A DNA stretch of 64,000 nt from Mesorhizobium sp. (GTDB taxonomy: Bacteria > Pseudomonadota > Alphaproteobacteria > Rhizobiales > Rhizobiaceae). Location of the stretch: assembly GCA_004017275.1 (NCBI GenBank), contig SAKE01000014.1:1-64000 (forward strand), in the 5' to 3' direction. Below the pieces are notes generated by a model, which was not told where the DNA came from, searched no databases, and was given only the letters and a program-made list of their open reading frames with translations. Shown here one piece after another: positions 16,851 through 25,840 of this stretch. How positions within the stretch are numbered: position 1 is the stretch's first letter; each line of letters begins with the position of its first letter. The position numbers and the translations under genes are program-made.

Positions 16851-17978
16851 ATGGCCAGAGGCGTCATCCTTCTCGCGGCGGGCGGAACCGGCGGGCATCT
16901 TTTCCCGGCCGAGGCGCTGGCGCATGAGTTGAACGGACGCGGCTGGTCGGTGCATCTGGCGACCGACGACCGTGCCGAGCGTTTCGCCGGTCATTTCCCG
17001 GCCGCGGCCGTCCATCCGATCCAATCGGCGACGATGGGTTCGAAGAATCCTTTTGCCCTGCTTGGCGCCTTTTGGAAGATCTGGCGCGGCGTGCGCCAGG
17101 CTTCCGCCGTCATCGCCAGGATCAAGCCCGATGCCGTCGTCGGCTTCGGCGGCTATCCGACGTTGCCGCCACTCTACGCGGCAACGCGGCGCAAGGTGCC
17201 GACACTGATCCATGAGCAGAACGCGGTGATGGGGCGCGCCAACCGGGCGCTGGCCGGCCGTGTCGATGCGATCGCCGGCGGCTTCCTGCCGCAGGATACC
17301 AGTGCGGCCGGCGCCAAGACGGTGACGACAGGCAATCCGGTCAGGCCTGCCGTGCTGGAAGCGGCCAAGACCGCTTACGCGGCGTCGACCGGGGAACAGC
17401 CGTTCCACCTGCTGGTGTTCGGCGGCAGCCAGGGCGCTCAGTTCTTTTCCGATGCCGTGCCGGGGGCCGTCGCGCTGCTCTCCGATGCGCAGCGCAAGCG
17501 GCTGGTGATTACCCAACAAGCTCGCGCCGATGACGTGGCGCGGGTCAAGGCGGCCTATGCTGCCCTTGGCGTCGCCGTCGAGGTCTCACCCTTCTTCACC
17601 GACATGGCGCAGCGCATTGCGGCCACGCACCTGGTGATCTCCCGCTCCGGCGCTTCGACCGTCTCGGAGATCGCCGTCATCGGCCGGCCGGCACTGCTGG
17701 TGCCTTATCCCTATGCGCTTGATCACGACCAGGCGGCGAACGCGGCGGCCCTTGCCGCTGCCGGGGGTGGCGAAGTGCACCCGCAATCCTCGCTTTCGCC
17801 AGAACGCATCGCAGCCCTCGTCGGTGGGCTGATGGACGCCCCCGAGCGCCTGACAGCGATGGCGGTTGGCGCGAAATCGGTCGGCAGGCCGGACGCGGCA
17901 CGGTTGCTCGCTGATCTCACAGAGGCTATTGCGTCGAAAAAAACCGTTTCGGATTTCAGGAAGGGCGCGCACGCATGA
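16851..17978 (+). CDS. murG: lipid II-forming GlcNAc transferase MurG
   Basis: A 375-residue GT28 glycosyltransferase that adds GlcNAc to lipid I at the inner membrane face. It starts MARGVILLAAGGTGGHLFPA, which holds the donor-site GGTGGH loop. Later segments are GFGGYPTLPPLYAA, LIHEQNAVMGRANR, FGGSQGAQFFSD and RSGASTVSEIAVIGRPALLVPYP. The ATG at 16851 is one base after the ftsW stop, so the upstream extension is dropped. Confidence 0.96.
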   Translation: MARGVILLAAGGTGGHLFPAEALAHELNGRGWSVHLATDDRAERFAGHFPAAAVHPIQSATMGSKNPFALLGAFWKIWRGVRQASAVIARIKPDAVVGFGGYPTLPPLYAATRRKVPTLIHEQNAVMGRANRALAGRVDAIAGGFLPQDTSAAGAKTVTTGNPVRPAVLEAAKTAYAASTGEQPFHLLVFGGSQGAQFFSDAVPGAVALLSDAQRKRLVITQQARADDVARVKAAYAALGVAVEVSPFFTDMAQRIAATHLVISRSGASTVSEIAVIGRPALLVPYPYALDHDQAANAAALAAAGGGEVHPQSSLSPERIAALVGGLMDAPERLTAMAVGAKSVGRPDAARLLADLTEAIASKKTVSDFRKGAHA

Positions 17979-19381
17979 AGATGCCGCAAACCATCGGCCT
18001 TGTGCATTTCATCGGCATTGGCGGCATCGGCATGAGCGGCATTGCCGAAGTGCTGCACAATCTCGGCTACAAGGTGCAAGGGTCCGACCAGGCCGAAAGC
18101 GCCAATGTGCAGCGGCTGCGCGACAAGGGTATCGAATGCTTCGTCGGCCACAAGGCCGAAAATCTCGGGGATGCCGAGGTGGTGGTCGTCTCGACGGCGA
18201 TCAAGAAATCCAATCCGGAGCTGAAGGCGGCGCGCGAAAAGCTGCTGCCGATCGTGCGTCGTGCCGAGATGCTCGCCGAGCTGATGCGCTTTCGCCAGGC
18301 GGTGGCGATCGGCGGCACGCATGGCAAGACGACGACGACCTCGATGGTGGCGACCTTGCTCGATGCCGGCGGGCTCGATCCAACCGTCATCAATGGCGGC
18401 ATCATCAACGCCTATGGCACCAATGCGCGCATGGGCGACGGCGAATGGATGGTGGTGGAGGCCGACGAGAGCGACGGCACCTTCTTGAAGCTGCCGGCCG
18501 AGATCGCGGTCGTTACCAACATCGATCCCGAGCATCTCGATCACTACGGCAGCTTCGACAAGGTGCGCGAGGCGTTCCGCCAGTTCGTCGAGAATGTGCC
18601 GTTCTACGGTTTCGGCGTGATGTGCACCGATCACCCCGAAGTGCAGGCACTGGTCAGCCGCATCGAGGATCGCCGCGTCATCACCTATGGTGAGAACGCG
18701 CAGGCCGATGTGCGCTTCACCAACCACCGCATGGCGGGCGCCATTTCGGAATTCGACGTGACGATCCGCGACCGCAAGACCGGCGGCCAGAAGACAATAG
18801 CAGGCCTGCGCCTGCCGATGCCCGGCCGTCACAACGTCTCCAACGCGACGGCGGCGATTGCCGTTGCGCACGAGCTCGGCCTGTCCGCCGAGGCGATCAA
18901 GAAGGGCCTGTCGTCCTTCGCCGGCGTCAAGCGCCGCTTCACCCATACCGGTTCGTGGAACGGCGTCGAAATGTTCGACGATTACGGCCACCATCCGGTC
19001 GAGATCTCGGCGGTGCTGAAGGCGGCGCGCAGCGCCACCAACGGCCGCGTCATCGCCATTGCCCAGCCGCATCGCTTCACCCGGCTGCATGATCTGTTCA
19101 ATGAGTTTTCCACCTGCTTCAACGATGCCGACACGGTGATGGTGGCGCCGGTCTACGCGGCCGGCGAGGAGCCGATCGACGGCGTCAGCTCGGACGCGCT
19201 GGTGTCGCGCATCCGCGCCGGCGGCCATCGCGACGCGCGCTACATCGAGGGGCCGGCGGCGATCGCGCCCATCATCCGCGATCTGGCCAAGCCCGGCGAT
19301 TTCGTCGTCTTCCTTGGCGCCGGCAACATCACCCAATGGGCCTATGCGTTGCCCAAGGAGCTTGGCGGGACCGTCTCATGA
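17975..19381 (+). CDS. murC: UDP-MurNAc:L-alanine ligase MurC
   Basis: A 468-residue ligase starting the stem peptide. The N terminus holds FIGIGGIGMSGIAEVLHNLG, the ATP loop GGTHGKTTTTSM is near residue 112, and VEADESDGTF, FDDYGHHPVEI and AQPHRFTRL follow. It overlaps murG by ATGA and murB by ATGA. Confidence 0.97.
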   Translation: MKMPQTIGLVHFIGIGGIGMSGIAEVLHNLGYKVQGSDQAESANVQRLRDKGIECFVGHKAENLGDAEVVVVSTAIKKSNPELKAAREKLLPIVRRAEMLAELMRFRQAVAIGGTHGKTTTTSMVATLLDAGGLDPTVINGGIINAYGTNARMGDGEWMVVEADESDGTFLKLPAEIAVVTNIDPEHLDHYGSFDKVREAFRQFVENVPFYGFGVMCTDHPEVQALVSRIEDRRVITYGENAQADVRFTNHRMAGAISEFDVTIRDRKTGGQKTIAGLRLPMPGRHNVSNATAAIAVAHELGLSAEAIKKGLSSFAGVKRRFTHTGSWNGVEMFDDYGHHPVEISAVLKAARSATNGRVIAIAQPHRFTRLHDLFNEFSTCFNDADTVMVAPVYAAGEEPIDGVSSDALVSRIRAGGHRDARYIEGPAAIAPIIRDLAKPGDFVVFLGAGNITQWAYALPKELGGTVS

Positions 19382-20343
19382 TGCACGGCCAGGCCTTGAT
19401 CGACAGACTTGGCGACCGGCTTGCCGGCCTGCGCGGCCGCATCACGCCGAATGCCGAAATGGACAAGATAACCTGGTTCCGTGCCGGTGGCCTGGCTGAG
19501 GCTTTGTTCCAGCCGGCCGATGAGGAAGATCTTGCCGCGTTTCTGAAGGCAGTTCCCGAAGAGATACCACTGACCGTCGTCGGCGTCGGCTCGAACCTTC
19601 TGGTCCGCGATGGCGGTATTCCCGGCTTTGTCATCAGGCTTTCGGCCAAGGGGTTTGGCGAGGCCGAGGTCATTTCGCCAATCAGGATCAAGGCAGGAGC
19701 GGCCACGCCTGACAAGCGCGTTGCCGCTGTGGCGCTCGAGGCCGGCATTGGCGGCTTTCATTTCTATCACGGCATTCCGGGCGCCATCGGCGGCGCGCTG
19801 CGGATGAATGCCGGCGCCAATGGCGTCGAGACGCGCGAACGCGTCGTCGAAGTGCGCGCGCTCGACCGCAAGGGCAATGTACAGACGCTGAGCAATGCCG
19901 ATATGGGCTATGCCTATCGCCATTCGGCGGCGCCCTCCGGGCTGATCTTCACCTCCGCCGTGTTCGAAGGCTTTGCCGAGGACAAGACGGCGATCAAGGC
20001 GGCGATGGACGCGGTGCAGAACCATCGCGAGACCGTGCAGCCGATCCGCGAGAAGACAGGTGGCTCGACCTTCAAGAATCCGGAAGGCACGTCGGCCTGG
20101 AAGGAGATCGACAAGGCGGGCTGCCGCGGCCTGATGATCGGTGGCGCGCAGATGTCGCCGATGCATTGCAACTTCATGATCAACACCGGAACCGCGACCG
20201 GTTACGACCTTGAATATCTCGGCGAGACGGTACGCACGCGAGTGCTTGAGAATTCCGGCATCCGGCTGCAATGGGAAATCAAGCGCATCGGCAATTTCCG
20301 GCCGGGACATGCCGTCCAGGAGTTTCTCGGGCAGCTGCTTTAA
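19378..20343 (+). CDS. murB: UDP-N-acetylenolpyruvoylglucosamine reductase MurB
   Basis: A 321-residue FAD/NADPH enzyme making UDP-MurNAc. Two ATGs in a row (19378, 19381) are possible; the first overlaps the murC stop. FAD-binding segments are VGVGSNLLVRDGG and IPGAIGGALRMNAGANG, with catalytic-type GGSTFKNPEG and KAGCRGLMIGGAQMSPMHCNFMIN in the C-terminal domain. The Ser in GGSTFKNP fits the proton donor of type I MurB. It ends the first block of the cluster; a 314-bp gap follows. Confidence 0.96.
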   Translation: MMHGQALIDRLGDRLAGLRGRITPNAEMDKITWFRAGGLAEALFQPADEEDLAAFLKAVPEEIPLTVVGVGSNLLVRDGGIPGFVIRLSAKGFGEAEVISPIRIKAGAATPDKRVAAVALEAGIGGFHFYHGIPGAIGGALRMNAGANGVETRERVVEVRALDRKGNVQTLSNADMGYAYRHSAAPSGLIFTSAVFEGFAEDKTAIKAAMDAVQNHRETVQPIREKTGGSTFKNPEGTSAWKEIDKAGCRGLMIGGAQMSPMHCNFMINTGTATGYDLEYLGETVRTRVLENSGIRLQWEIKRIGNFRPGHAVQEFLGQLL

Positions 20344-20424
20344 GGTGCGCCTTAGCGCGCGTTGCAGTTCATGCATCACATGAACTTCAACGAGGTCGAA
20401 ACGGTGCCCGACCGTTGCTTCGAA

Positions 20425-20604
20425 GACTCAACGACACGCTTTTCGCATGCATTTTCTCAGAAAGTGAATCTCTCGGAATCGTAAGCACTTGCCAGTGAAT
20501 CAACTCTCTGATTCTCTGCTCGAAAGCGTTTCCTGATTTGAGTCGTTCGAACGCGTTACCCGCGTTTTCCGTCTGGGGGGCAACCTGCCGGGAGACTCGG
20601 ACTC
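20425..20604. promoter_or_regulatory. cluster of eight GANTC (CcrM methylation) sites before ddlB-ftsQAZ
   Basis: GANTC occurs at 20425, 20466, 20476, 20497, 20510, 20540, 20594 and 20600 (first bases). Eight sites in 180 bp compares with fewer than one expected by chance. The stretch is AT-richer than its neighbours and contains no gene. In alphaproteobacteria CcrM methylates GANTC once per cell cycle and GcrA senses it, so this is probably the cell-cycle-controlled promoter region of ddlB-ftsQAZ. I could not place a -35/-10 pair with confidence. Confidence 0.6.
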
Positions 20605-20657
20605 AATGTTGCGGAAAATCTTGGTTTTTGGTCCGCCGTGAGAGGGGATGCCGGGGA

Positions 20658-21584
20658 ATGAAAAGCAAGCATGTGGCCGTCCTGCTGGGTGGTTTTTCGT
20701 CCGAGCGGCCCGTGTCTCTGTCTTCGGGGAAGGCTTGTGCCGATGAGCTCGAAAAGGAAGGCTACCAGGTCACTCGCGTCGACGTCGGGCGCAACGTCGG
20801 CTCCGTGCTCTCCGAGCTCAAGCCCGACGTCGCCTTCAACGCGCTGCATGGCCCTTTCGGCGAGGATGGCACCGTTCAGGGCATTCTCGAATATCTCGGT
20901 ATTCCCTACACTCATTCCGGCGTGCTCGCCTCGGCCCTGGCCATGAACAAGGAGCAGGCCAAGCGGGTTGCCAAGGCGGTCGGCGTCCCGGTCGCCGAAT
21001 CGAAGGTCGCCAGCCGCTTCGCCATCCAGAACAAGCATCCGATGAAGCCGCCCTATGTGGTCAAGCCGGTCAATGAGGGCTCCAGCTTCGGTGTCGTTAT
21101 CGTGCATGAAGGCCAGTCGCATCCGCCGCAGGTTCTTGGCTCGTCGGAGTGGAAATATGGCGATACCGTCATGGTCGAGCGCTACATCCATGGCCGCGAG
21201 CTGACCTGCGCGGTGATGGGTGATGTGGCGCTCGGGGTCTGTGAGATCATCCCGACCGGCCATTCCTTCTACGACTATGATTCAAAATATGTCGCCGGGG
21301 GATCAAAGCACGAATGCCCCGCAAAAGTTTCACCGAATATTTACCAAAAAATACAAACACTGGCGCTCAAGGCTCACCAAGCGATCGGCTGCCGGGGCGT
21401 TTCCCGGTCGGACTTCCGTTATGACGATCGTCATTCCGAAAACGGCGAGGTTGTCTGGCTCGAGGTTAACACCCAGCCGGGTATGACGCCGACGTCCTTG
21501 GTGCCTGAAATCGCCGCCCAGGCCGGGCACTCGTTTGGCGATTTGTTGAGTTGGATGGTGGAGGACGCTTCGTGTCTGCGTTGA
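20658..21584 (+). CDS. ddlB: D-alanine:D-alanine ligase
   Basis: A 308-residue ATP-grasp enzyme that supplies D-Ala-D-Ala for MurF. It begins MKSKHVAVLLGGFSSERPVSLSSG, from an ATG after GGGGA; upstream frame is untranslated control DNA. Family segments are ALHGPFGEDGTVQGILE, YTHSGVLASALAMNKEQAK, PYVVKPVNEGSSFGV, GRELTCAVMG and EVNTQPGMTPTSLVPE. The 3' end overlaps the ftsQ start by 13 bp. Confidence 0.96.
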   Translation: MKSKHVAVLLGGFSSERPVSLSSGKACADELEKEGYQVTRVDVGRNVGSVLSELKPDVAFNALHGPFGEDGTVQGILEYLGIPYTHSGVLASALAMNKEQAKRVAKAVGVPVAESKVASRFAIQNKHPMKPPYVVKPVNEGSSFGVVIVHEGQSHPPQVLGSSEWKYGDTVMVERYIHGRELTCAVMGDVALGVCEIIPTGHSFYDYDSKYVAGGSKHECPAKVSPNIYQKIQTLALKAHQAIGCRGVSRSDFRYDDRHSENGEVVWLEVNTQPGMTPTSLVPEIAAQAGHSFGDLLSWMVEDASCLR

Positions 21585-22510
21585 AATGGCTACAAGGTAA
21601 GGAGAGGGGCGCGGCCAGGCTGGCGCCGTTCGGCTTGCCGTTGTCGGACCATTTCGTGCTGCCGCGTATGCTGCGTCGCCCGGTGCGCGTTCTGGCGCGC
21701 CTCGGTGTCGGTGAATTCCAGGCGCCGCGCTTTTCCGCTGCCATGATGTCGGCCGTGCTGATTTTCTCGAGCAGTGCCTATGGTGCCTATCTCGGCGGCC
21801 ATGTCGACGGCATCGTCCAGAGCATCACCGCCCGCACCGGTTTTGCCGTCGATCAGGTCAAGGTGGTCGGCAACCGCCAGACCTCGGAGATCGATATTCT
21901 CGACAGGCTCGAGCTCGACGGCTGGACGTCCCTGATCGGCTTCGACGCCGAGGCGGCGCGCGAGCGCATTGCGACATTGCCGTGGATCGAGGTCGCGGCG
22001 GTGCGCAAGGTCTATCCGCACACGCTGGAAGTGCGTGTCGGGGAGCGCGAGCCCTTCGCGCTCTGGCAGCAGGGCGACGAGCTTTCCGTCATCGAGAAGA
22101 ATGGCGCCATGATCGCGCCGTTCTCCGGCGGCAAGCAGGTGCTGTTGCCGCTGCTGATCGGCACCGGCGCGCCGGCGAGCGCGCCCGGCTTCATCGCCAA
22201 GATCGAAAAATATCCTGAGCTCGCGAGCCGGATCAAAGGCTATATCCGCGTCGGCGAACGGCGCTGGGACCTGAAGCTGGACAATGGCATCACCGTCAAG
22301 CTTCCCGAGGATGACGAGGACCAGGCGCTCGCCGAACTCGTCAAGATGGACCAGGACAAGGGCCTGTTGTCGCGCGACATCGCCGCCGTCGACATGCGCC
22401 TGACTGACCGGCTGGTCGTGCAGTTGACGCCCGAGGCGGCGACGCAGCGCGAAGCCGCACTCAACGAAAAACCCAAGAGCCTGAAGCGCAAGCCGGAGAC
22501 GAAGATATGA
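21572..22510 (+). CDS. ftsQ: cell division protein FtsQ
   Basis: A 312-residue bitopic protein. I take the GTG at 21572, which follows GGAGG by 8 bp; the frame is open a few codons further. A basic cytoplasmic N terminus leads to one membrane helix (AAMMSAVLIFSSSAYGAYLGG), then a POTRA domain (VDQVKVVGNRQTSEIDILDRLEL ... LPWIEVAAVRKVYPHTLEVRVGEREPFALWQQG). FtsQ scaffolds FtsL/FtsB in the periplasm. It overlaps ftsA by ATGA. Confidence 0.93.
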   Translation: MSALKWLQGKERGAARLAPFGLPLSDHFVLPRMLRRPVRVLARLGVGEFQAPRFSAAMMSAVLIFSSSAYGAYLGGHVDGIVQSITARTGFAVDQVKVVGNRQTSEIDILDRLELDGWTSLIGFDAEAARERIATLPWIEVAAVRKVYPHTLEVRVGEREPFALWQQGDELSVIEKNGAMIAPFSGGKQVLLPLLIGTGAPASAPGFIAKIEKYPELASRIKGYIRVGERRWDLKLDNGITVKLPEDDEDQALAELVKMDQDKGLLSRDIAAVDMRLTDRLVVQLTPEAATQREAALNEKPKSLKRKPETKI

Positions 22511-23814
22511 GCTGGCTTGGCGGTCCTGGCGATGCCTCGTCGCGCCGGTCCGGCACCCTGACGGTGCTGGATGTCGGTTCGAGCAAGGTCTGCTGCATGG
22601 TGGCCAAGCTCAAGCCGTGCGATGACGGCAAGCTGCTGCGCGGCCGCTCGCACCGGATCCAGGTGATCGGCATCGGCCATCAGAAATCGCAAGGCGTGAA
22701 GTCGGGTGTCGTCGTCGATCTCGACCGGGCCGAGCACGCCATCCGCCTTTCCGTCGATGCGGCCGAGCGCATGGCCGGGCTGACAGTCGATTCGCTGATC
22801 GTCAACATGACGGCCGGGCGGCTGAAGAGCGAAGCCTTCTCCGCCACCATCAACCTTGGCGGCCACGAAGCCGACGAGGCCGACATCAAGCGCGTCCTCG
22901 GCGCCGGCGCCAAGCAGGCGCTGAAGGCCGAGCGCGAGGTGATCCATTCGCTTCCCGTCGGCTTTTCGCTGGATGCCGAACGCGGCGTGCGCGATCCGCG
23001 CGGCATGGTCGGCGACGCACTCGGCGTCGACATGCATGTGCTGACTGGTGACGCAGCGCCGATGCGCAATCTGGAGCTTTCCATCAATCGTTCGCATCTG
23101 TCGGTCGAGCGCATGGTGGCGACGCCCTATGCCAGCGGGCTGGCGGCCCTGGTCGACGACGAACTGGAAATGGGCGCGGCTTGCATCGACATGGGCGGCG
23201 GCACGACGACGATCTCGGTGTTTTCGGAAGGCAAGTTCGTTCATGGCGACGCCATCGCCATCGGCGGCAACCATGTCACGCTCGACATGGCCAAAGGGCT
23301 TTCGACCTCGCTCGATGCGGCCGAACGGCTGAAGGTGATGCATGGCTCGGCGCTGCCGGGTAGCGCCGACGATCGCGACCTGGTCTCGATCCAGCCGATC
23401 GGCGACGATGGCGACGTGCCTTTGCAGATTCCGCGTTCGGTTATGACGCGCATCGTGCGTGCCCGCATCGATGAGACGCTCGAACTGCTGCGCGACCGGC
23501 TGAACAAGTCCGGCTACGGCAATGCGGTGGGCAAGCGTGTGGTGCTCACCGGCGGGGCCAGCCAGCTTGCCGGCCTGCCGGAGGCGGCGCGCCGTATCCT
23601 GGGACGCAATGTGCGCATCGGCCGTCCGCTCGGCGTGGCCGGCCTGCCGGAAGCGGCGAAGGGGCCGGCCTTCTCGGCCGCGGTGGGGCTCCTGATCTAT
23701 CCGCAGATGGCGAGTTTCGAGAGCCATCCTGCGAAAGGAATTTCCGGTCTCAGAATGACCGGGACGGGCGGAAAACTGCATCGCATGAGTCAGTGGTTGA
23801 GAGACAGTTTCTAA
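22507..23814 (+). CDS. ftsA: cell division protein FtsA
   Basis: A 435-residue actin-like ATPase that tethers FtsZ to the membrane. It has GTLTVLDVGSSKVCCMVAK (phosphate 1), the inserted SHS2 region, CIDMGGGTTTISVF (phosphate 2) and VLTGGASQLAGLPEAA (adenosine). The last residues LHRMSQWLRDSF form the usual amphipathic membrane-targeting helix. A 66-bp gap separates it from ftsZ. Confidence 0.96.
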   Translation: MSWLGGPGDASSRRSGTLTVLDVGSSKVCCMVAKLKPCDDGKLLRGRSHRIQVIGIGHQKSQGVKSGVVVDLDRAEHAIRLSVDAAERMAGLTVDSLIVNMTAGRLKSEAFSATINLGGHEADEADIKRVLGAGAKQALKAEREVIHSLPVGFSLDAERGVRDPRGMVGDALGVDMHVLTGDAAPMRNLELSINRSHLSVERMVATPYASGLAALVDDELEMGAACIDMGGGTTTISVFSEGKFVHGDAIAIGGNHVTLDMAKGLSTSLDAAERLKVMHGSALPGSADDRDLVSIQPIGDDGDVPLQIPRSVMTRIVRARIDETLELLRDRLNKSGYGNAVGKRVVLTGGASQLAGLPEAARRILGRNVRIGRPLGVAGLPEAAKGPAFSAAVGLLIYPQMASFESHPAKGISGLRMTGTGGKLHRMSQWLRDSF

Positions 23815-23880
23815 TTGACGGGGACAGCCCCATAGGCGGCCGCGGCGGCGAAGCGGCGTGAAAGGCAAAGGACGGAGACA

Positions 23881-25560
23881 ATGACCATCAATCTGCAGAA
23901 GCCGGACATCACCGAGCTTAAGCCGCGCATCACCGTGTTCGGTGTCGGCGGTGGCGGCGGCAATGCCGTCAACAACATGATCACCGCCGGTTTGCGCGGT
24001 GTCGAGTTCGTGGTGGCCAACACCGACGCGCAGGCGCTGACCATGTCGAAGGCCGATCGGCTGATCCAACTCGGCGCACATGTCACCGAAGGCCTTGGCG
24101 CCGGATCGCAGCCGGAAGTCGGCCGCGCGGCGGCGGAAGAGTGCATCGACGAGATCATCGATCACCTGTCCAACACCCATATGTGCTTCGTCACCGCCGG
24201 CATGGGCGGCGGCACCGGTACGGGTGCTGCTCCGGTCGTTGCCCGCGCTGCCCGCGAAAAGGGCATCCTCACCGTCGGCGTCGTCACCAAGCCGTTCCAC
24301 TTCGAGGGCCAGCGCCGCATGAAGACGGCGGACTTCGGCATCGAGGAATTGCAGAAATGCGTCGATACGCTGATCGTCATCCCCAACCAGAACCTGTTCC
24401 GGCTGGCCAATGACAAGACCACCTTCGCTGATGCCTTCGCCATGGCCGACCAGGTGCTCTATTCCGGCGTCGCCTGCATCACCGACCTCATGGTCAAGGA
24501 AGGCCTGATCAATCTCGACTTCGCCGACGTCCGTTCCGTCATGCGCGAGATGGGCAAGGCGATGATGGGCACCGGCGAGGCTTCGGGCGAGGGCCGTGCG
24601 ATGGCCGCCGCTGAGGCTGCGATCGCCAACCCGCTGCTCGACGAGACCTCAATGAAGGGCGCCAAGGGCCTGCTGATCTCGATCACTGGCGGCCGCGACC
24701 TGACGCTGTTCGAAGTCGACGAAGCGGCAACCCGTATCCGCGAGGAAGTCGACCAGGACGCCAACATCATCCTGGGCGCCACCTTCGACGAGGAACTCGA
24801 AGGCGTCATCCGTGTCTCCGTGGTTGCCACCGGCATCGACAAGTCGGCGGCTGAAATCGCCGCTGCGCCGATCTCGATCCGCACGGCGCCTCCGAAGCCT
24901 GTCAGCCGCCCGGCTGCGCAGATCGCGGAAGTTCGCCCGGCGCCGGTCCAGCAGGCAGCATACGAGCCACGCGCGGTCGACCCGGTCGCCGAAGCCATCC
25001 AATTGGCAGAGGCAAATGCCGCGGCCATGGCACAGGCGCGCCAGGCTCCGGTCGCTCACGCAGAAGATTTCCGCCCGCAGAGCAAGATCTTCCAGGCGCC
25101 GCCCGCCCAGCCGATGCCGCAGCCGGTGGTCCAGCAGATGCAGCCGGCTCCGCAGCCGCGCGAGATGCTGCGTGAAGCGCCTCAGCCGGTTGCCATGGCG
25201 CCGCAGCGTATGCCGCGCGTCGAGGACTTTCCGCCCGTGGTGAAGGCCGAGGTAGATGCCAAGAGCCGTCCGGTCGACCACGAGAACAACAGCGGACCGA
25301 TGGGCCTGCTGAAGCGCCTCACCAATGGCCTGACCCGTCGCGAAGAAGAGCCTGCACGGTTGCAGCCGGCGCAGCCGCGCGAACCCAAGCTGCGCCAGGC
25401 CGCACCTGAAGTGCGCCGTCTTGCCAGCCAGGACGCGCAGCTCTACGCGCCGCGCCGTGGCCAGCTCGACGACCAGGGCCGCCTGACACCGCAGGTGAGG
25501 GCGACTCAGGAAGACGATCAGCTGGAGATTCCGGCGTTCCTGCGCCGCCAGGCCAACTGA
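23881..25560 (+). CDS. ftsZ: cell division GTPase FtsZ
   Basis: A 559-residue tubulin homologue forming the Z ring. The GTPase domain (about 1-320) shows FGVGGGGGNAVNNMI, the tubulin signature MGGGTGTGAAPV, and the T7-loop NLDFADVRSVM. A long, Q/P/A-rich linker of about 200 residues, usual in rhizobial FtsZ1, leads to the C-terminal peptide LEIPAFLRRQAN that binds FtsA. A ribosome site (GGAGACA) precedes the ATG. A strong terminator follows, so ftsZ ends the operon. Confidence 0.98.
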   Translation: MTINLQKPDITELKPRITVFGVGGGGGNAVNNMITAGLRGVEFVVANTDAQALTMSKADRLIQLGAHVTEGLGAGSQPEVGRAAAEECIDEIIDHLSNTHMCFVTAGMGGGTGTGAAPVVARAAREKGILTVGVVTKPFHFEGQRRMKTADFGIEELQKCVDTLIVIPNQNLFRLANDKTTFADAFAMADQVLYSGVACITDLMVKEGLINLDFADVRSVMREMGKAMMGTGEASGEGRAMAAAEAAIANPLLDETSMKGAKGLLISITGGRDLTLFEVDEAATRIREEVDQDANIILGATFDEELEGVIRVSVVATGIDKSAAEIAAAPISIRTAPPKPVSRPAAQIAEVRPAPVQQAAYEPRAVDPVAEAIQLAEANAAAMAQARQAPVAHAEDFRPQSKIFQAPPAQPMPQPVVQQMQPAPQPREMLREAPQPVAMAPQRMPRVEDFPPVVKAEVDAKSRPVDHENNSGPMGLLKRLTNGLTRREEEPARLQPAQPREPKLRQAAPEVRRLASQDAQLYAPRRGQLDDQGRLTPQVRATQEDDQLEIPAFLRRQAN

Positions 25561-25583
25561 TTGGTAAACGGACTGTAACATTT

Positions 25584-25623
25584 GTTAACAGGCAAGCGGG
25601 GAAACGCTTGCCTGTTAACGTTT
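25584..25623 (+). terminator. strong intrinsic terminator after ftsZ
   Basis: A perfect 15-bp stem, GTTAACAGGCAAGCG (25584-25598) with CGCTTGCCTGTTAAC (25605-25619), has a 6-nt loop GGGAAA and is followed by GTTTT. It should end the dcw transcript and separate lpxC, which then needs its own promoter in the following 220 bp. Confidence 0.85.
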
Positions 25624-25840
25624 TAATGATTTGATTTCAATCACTTACAAAGCCGTAGATATTCCCGTTAGCGGTTACACAGAGTAAGAAACCGTGATTT
25701 GGAGTCTCACTGCCTGAACATTATCTTCGCTGCCTACCATCGTCGGTTTGCCGGGATTTCGGGGGAAGTCGCCCCGTCTGCCGATTCACACAAGAGCCGC
25801 GCCCTCGGGCTGGAGAAGCGGACCTAGGCATTTCGGGCTT

